The translations under genes were made by a program, and so were the position numbers. A DNA stretch of 17,773 bases from Desulfurococcales archaeon. GTDB taxonomy: Archaea > Thermoproteota > Thermoprotei_A > Sulfolobales > NBVN01. Below, piece after piece: positions 15,078 to 17,773 of this stretch. The DNA is taken from the NCBI GenBank assembly GCA_027083115.1, contig JALWQN010000077.1, positions 1 through 17,773 of the forward strand. The letters are read 5' to 3'. Each line of letters opens with the position of its first letter. The stretch's first letter is position 1. The notes under the pieces are model-generated. The model was not told the DNA's origin. It was given only the letters and a program-made list of their open reading frames with translations, and did not search any database.

Positions 15078-15212
15078 TTGAGCAATGAGTACGTAAAAAC
15101 CCATCCGGTGAGGGCCTGTAGAGACGAGTGTGCTGAGGCTGGATACTCAGGAGATTCATTCCATGAATGCGTTAAGAAATGTGTAGAAAGAGTGATTAAC
15201 GAAGGTAGATGA
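15078..15212 (+). CDS. 44-residue twin-CX3C small protein
   Basis: A short reading frame, TTG 15078 to TGA 15210-15212, encodes 44 residues with four Cys in two CX3C motifs: CRDEC (14-18) and CVKKC (31-35), 12 residues apart. The spacing suits two amphipathic helices packed antiparallel, held by disulfides or by a tetrahedral Cys4 metal site (zinc most likely). It is very polar and charged (RDE, KK, ERVINEGR) with no signal peptide. GAGG at 15067-15070 lies 7 bases before the TTG, a plausible ribosome binding site, and TTG starts are common in this window. An AAATAAG element near 15033-15040 could be its TATA box. It ends four bases before the dyad that precedes the HTH regulator gene on the same strand. 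I do not recognise the family. The Cys pattern and ribosome binding site make it more likely real than chance. Confidence 0.65.
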   Translation: MSNEYVKTHPVRACRDECAEAGYSGDSFHECVKKCVERVINEGR

Positions 15213-15215
15213 TTT

Positions 15216-15232
15216 CTTTAACTGAGTTAAAG
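15216..15232. promoter_or_regulatory. Perfect 17-bp dyad, candidate operator of the HTH regulator gene
   Basis: CTTTAAC-TGA-GTTAAAG is a perfect 7-bp inverted repeat with a 3-base centre. It directly abuts the probable TATA box CTATATTAA (15233-15241) of the HTH gene that starts at 15273, a position where a bound protein would overlap BRE/TATA and block or recruit TBP/TFB. Autoregulation by the adjacent regulator is the simplest reading. The outer arms match the dyad at 4782-4798. Confidence 0.5.
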
Positions 15233-15272
15233 CTATATTAACTAATGAAGAAAATATAAACGGGAAGCTACA

Positions 15273-15641
15273 GTGAAGAGACCACCGTGTGAAGTAATAG
15301 TGAAGGAATTGCTTCCGTTATTAAGGGCTTGTTTAGCAAACATATTAATAAAGGAGTACGGTTACTCAATCTATCAAGCAAGTAAGGTTCTCGGAGTTAC
15401 TCCAGCTGCCGTATCAAATTACCTGACAGCAAGAAGATCGGATGAGAGACTAATAACTACGTTCCTTAATGATGATAAGCTCTACCCACTGATAAAGAAG
15501 TATGCAGATGAACTAATTAATAATGAGCTGGAGGTTGGGGATGTTCTTTGCATACTATGCAAAAAAATAACCGATAACAGAAAGTTTCCTTCACTTGATG
15601 AGTTCATGAACGAAATACGCCAATCAATACATAATACATAA
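15273..15641 (+). CDS. HTH transcriptional regulator, COG2522-like
   Basis: This is a 122-residue DNA-binding regulator. The helix-turn-helix covers about residues 30-52, with SIYQASKVLGVTPAAVSNYLT (32-52) matching the XRE-like pattern. The N-terminal phrase KRPPCEVIVKELLPLLRACLA and the late CILCK (93-97) are typical of COG2522, archaeal regulators that carry a PPCE start and a CxxC near the end; the Cys residues (6, 20, 93, 96) could bind metal or sense redox. No effector domain follows, unlike relatives fused to a ThiN-type ligand domain. GTG 15273 is chosen because it keeps the conserved PPCE; the alternative GTG at 15300 would remove it. A TATA box at 15233-15241 and the 17-bp dyad at 15216-15232 lie just upstream. 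Targets are unproven. Confidence 0.85.
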   Translation: MKRPPCEVIVKELLPLLRACLANILIKEYGYSIYQASKVLGVTPAAVSNYLTARRSDERLITTFLNDDKLYPLIKKYADELINNELEVGDVLCILCKKITDNRKFPSLDEFMNEIRQSIHNT

Positions 15642-15721
15642 TAAGCGTTTAATTTCTCTAATCAATAATAAGTTAACGTTAAAAGATTATGGCTAATCCT
15701 TAGTAGAGGGTGTGATTTTCA

Positions 15722-17158
15722 GTGAGGATGCTTAGCATCCTGAAGGCCGTAGGTAGCCTTCTACTTGTGCTTGGAGTCTTGATGCTTATTGTTCCATTAA
15801 TAGATATTGCTTACGGTGAACCATTCAGCGAGTACTTCTTTCTTGCGGGTTTATTGAATATAGGCCTGGGGTTACTTTCTTCGCTTATTGAGGGCACATC
15901 ATTATCAACTCTTGAGGCGTTAGTTACTGCAGGATTGGGTTGGGTTATAATACCTGTTGATGCTGCCTTCCCCCTAATGCTTGAGTTAAGGATTAGGTAT
16001 ATTGATGCATTATTTGAGTCAGTAAGTGGGTTCACTGGAACAGGATTTACCGTATTGACACCCTCAACCCTAAAGCACTCCATACTGTTCTGGAGGTCCT
16101 TAATGCAGTGGACCGGGGAACTTGGTTTCGTTGTTTTCGCTATGGTCCTTATACCTTACTTCTATAGCTTAGCTAGAACTCTCTATGGTGTTGAGAGACC
16201 CCTAAAAATCGAATCAACATTCTACAGAACAGCCTTAAGGCTAATAGCTATTTACTTAGTTCTAACGTTGCTAGGAACATTCTTCTACGTCATAACAGGC
16301 ATGTCCTTCTTTGATGCAATAAACCACGTAATGACTACTGTAGCAACAGGTGGTATGTCGACATACGATACCGGCTATAACTACATATTCAGGCATTCTC
16401 CCCTAACCTACTATCCTGTCATCGTTTTCATGGTTCTTGGCGGAATGAATTTCCTGGATCTACATAAGCTATTTACTGGAAGAATAGGTGAACTCATGAG
16501 ATCTGAGGAGCTAAAGTACTATATTTATTCACTTGTTGTGATCTCCCTAGCAACCTCAATATCATATTATTCGGTAGAGAACGTTCACAACATAATTAAG
16601 TCGTTAGAGCTGGGATTCTTTAACACAATATCCGGCATGACGACAACAGGCTTCAGCATAGGTTCAATCAGTGCGTTATCAGGAACTACTAAAGCCATAA
16701 TAACCTTAGGAATGTTTATTGGCGCCATGACCTTCTCGACTGCTGGAGGGATCAAGAGCTTTCGCTTAATGCTCATAATGAAGAAAATTAAGCACTACAC
16801 CCAATCATTAATTTCGCCATCATCCATGGTTAGAGAGATTTCTGTGGCAGGAAGGAAAGTGAGTGAGGCAGATATCTCAGCAGCCCTCCTTTTCTTCGTA
16901 TTTCACGCTTCAGTAATTTTTCTTTCCGCAATAATTGTTTCAGGCACTGGCTTCTCCTTCATAAATTCCCTTTTCGAAACAACCTCAGCAGCTAGCTGCG
17001 TTGGCTTAAGCGCTGGCGTCGTATCCATTCATGCCCCAGACTTAACGAAGTCCGTCATAATCACTGACATGCTTCTCGGGAGGATAGAGTACCTTCACGT
17101 GCTTCTGCTGTTTGCGCTGATTTTCGGCAAAAGAACGATTGAATTAACTCATCAGTGA
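15722..17158 (+). CDS. trkH: TrkH/KtrB-family potassium uptake channel subunit
   Basis: This is the membrane subunit of a Trk/Ktr potassium uptake system, a pseudo-fourfold pore made of four membrane-loop-membrane units. All four pore loops are visible: SGFTGTGFT (filter around 105-109), TVATGGMST (around 208-212), SGMTTTGFS (around 307-311) and TSAASCVGLS (around 425-430). Each carries the key filter Gly. The 478-residue length is normal. Two extra hydrophobic segments precede the first loop (8-28 and 38-55). The start is GTG 15722, with GGTGTGA at 15709-15715 as ribosome binding site; ATG 15728 is the alternative. The next gene, 57 bases downstream on the same strand, encodes the TrkA-type regulatory subunit, so both form a K+ uptake unit. 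An AT-rich TTAAAAGATTAT (15679-15690) could be the promoter. Confidence 0.95.
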   Translation: MRMLSILKAVGSLLLVLGVLMLIVPLIDIAYGEPFSEYFFLAGLLNIGLGLLSSLIEGTSLSTLEALVTAGLGWVIIPVDAAFPLMLELRIRYIDALFESVSGFTGTGFTVLTPSTLKHSILFWRSLMQWTGELGFVVFAMVLIPYFYSLARTLYGVERPLKIESTFYRTALRLIAIYLVLTLLGTFFYVITGMSFFDAINHVMTTVATGGMSTYDTGYNYIFRHSPLTYYPVIVFMVLGGMNFLDLHKLFTGRIGELMRSEELKYYIYSLVVISLATSISYYSVENVHNIIKSLELGFFNTISGMTTTGFSIGSISALSGTTKAIITLGMFIGAMTFSTAGGIKSFRLMLIMKKIKHYTQSLISPSSMVREISVAGRKVSEADISAALLFFVFHASVIFLSAIIVSGTGFSFINSLFETTSAASCVGLSAGVVSIHAPDLTKSVIITDMLLGRIEYLHVLLLFALIFGKRTIELTHQ

Positions 17159-17215
17159 CCCACATAAATAAAACATTAAATAACTAATGCACTAAGTTTT
17201 AGGTGGTTAAGAGTT

Positions 17216-17773
17216 ATGAAGATACTGATTATTGGTGGCGGAGTAGTTACTCAGCAACTGCTGAATTACCTTAACCTGAAGAAGAACCAGGCAGTAATTA
17301 TTGAGAAAGACCCAGAAAAGTGTTCTGAACTAAGCAGCCAATACGATGTTCTAGTAATAAATAAGGACGCCACCGATGTCTCAGTATATAGTGAAAACAT
17401 ATCTATGTCCGAATTTGATGCTCTTTTAGCACTTACGGATAAGGATGAGGTGAATGTTTTCACCCTCACAGTAGCTAAACTTTATAAGGTCCCGTTCAGG
17501 TTAGCCCGCGTTAAGAACCCTAACGTCGCTGAACTCATCATGAAGCTTCAGCTAGGCGTACCAATATCTCATTCCTCAGTTATTGCAGACATGGTGAGAT
17601 CCTATTTGAGCGCTTTAGGTAAAGCTAAATTATTGGGTAAGTTCAGGGACTTTAATATATACGCTATTACGCTCTCAGAGACCGATAAGACAGTTAATAA
17701 GAAAATAAGTGAGTTAAGCTTTCCTGAAGACATGGGTATAATACTCTTGTTCGACGGAAGAAGCTTCAGGGTA
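17216..17773 (+). CDS. trkA: TrkA/RCK-type potassium uptake regulatory protein (3' truncated by window)
   Basis: This frame is open from ATG 17216 to the last base (186 codons, no stop). It starts MKILIIGGGVVTQQLLNYL, a Rossmann/RCK-N domain with the Gly-rich turn GGGVVT, then VIIEKDPEKC with an acidic residue at the end of strand 2, as in NAD-binding TrkA domains. KDATDVSVY and ALLALTDKDEVNVF match the TrkA pattern for strands 3-4. From about residue 115 (LGVPISHSSVIADMV) the chain passes into the linker and the start of the C-terminal RCK/TrkA-C region (FNIYAITLSE...GIILLFDGRSF). It is probably the cytoplasmic gating ring for the TrkH just upstream. AGGTGGT at 17201-17207 is the ribosome binding site. 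The normal GxGxxG has Thr (GGGVVT) at its last position, which may affect nucleotide choice. Confidence 0.92.
   Translation, partial: MKILIIGGGVVTQQLLNYLNLKKNQAVIIEKDPEKCSELSSQYDVLVINKDATDVSVYSENISMSEFDALLALTDKDEVNVFTLTVAKLYKVPFRLARVKNPNVAELIMKLQLGVPISHSSVIADMVRSYLSALGKAKLLGKFRDFNIYAITLSETDKTVNKKISELSFPEDMGIILLFDGRSFRV

Noticed and set aside
17266..17469. Minus-strand 67-codon frame opposite the start of TrkA
   Set aside because: The plus-strand frame from 17216 to the window end is a clear RCK protein, so this is its antisense shadow.
1..17773. CRISPR arrays, insertion sequences or phage genes
   Set aside because: No regularly spaced direct repeats, transposase motifs, terminal inverted repeats or phage-type genes were seen; the intein fragment is the only mobile-type element.

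Overview
The window looks like a piece of a thermophilic crenarchaeal (Thermoproteota) chromosome, plausibly Desulfurococcales-like. The evidence is an archaeal DnaG-type primase, a family B DNA polymerase, a COG2522-type helix-turn-helix regulator, a glucodextranase-C-like secreted protein with a Thr-rich stalk and many N-glycosylation sequons, a very GC-rich tRNA with encoded CCA in otherwise AT-rich DNA, archaeal TATA boxes, and frequent GTG/TTG starts. I cannot name the species. Genes are dense (gaps mostly under 200 bp), lie on both strands, and often overlap at their ends. I see no IS element, CRISPR array or phage gene.

Left part (1-4718). The window opens inside the last residues of an intein that interrupts the Walker A loop of a RavA/MoxR-type AAA+ ATPase. 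This gene overlaps a VWA-domain gene, giving a RavA-ViaA-like pair. A circularly permuted YlqF/YawG-type GTPase converges on the pair, followed by a MATE-family exporter. A ~200 bp intergenic stretch rich in dyads (4719-4920) separates the exporter from an unrecognised five-helix membrane protein.

Middle part (5569-10135). A tRNA-Ser(GCU) gene with its own promoter sits between the membrane gene and a minus-strand pair made of a KaiC/RAD55-like ATPase and an overlapping 2x[4Fe-4S] ferredoxin. Divergent from these is a two-gene operon: a PPC/DUF296-domain protein and an FAD-dependent amine-oxidase/PPO-like enzyme, joined by a TAATG stop-start overlap. A YtcJ-like amidohydrolase converges on it with a 57-bp 3' overlap.

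Right part (10249-17773). This holds a membrane-anchored glucodextranase-C/DOMON-like surface protein; family B DNA polymerase and DnaG tail to tail with a one-base gap; a 44-residue twin-CX3C mini-protein; the COG2522-like regulator preceded by a perfect 17-bp dyad; and a Trk potassium uptake pair, TrkH plus the start of a TrkA/RCK protein cut by the window edge.

The most notable points are the intein at an ATPase P-loop, the Cys-patterned mini-protein at 15078-15212, and a dyad of the form CTTTAA-N5-TTAAAG found both upstream of the regulator gene and in the MATE intergenic region, which suggests a small regulon.
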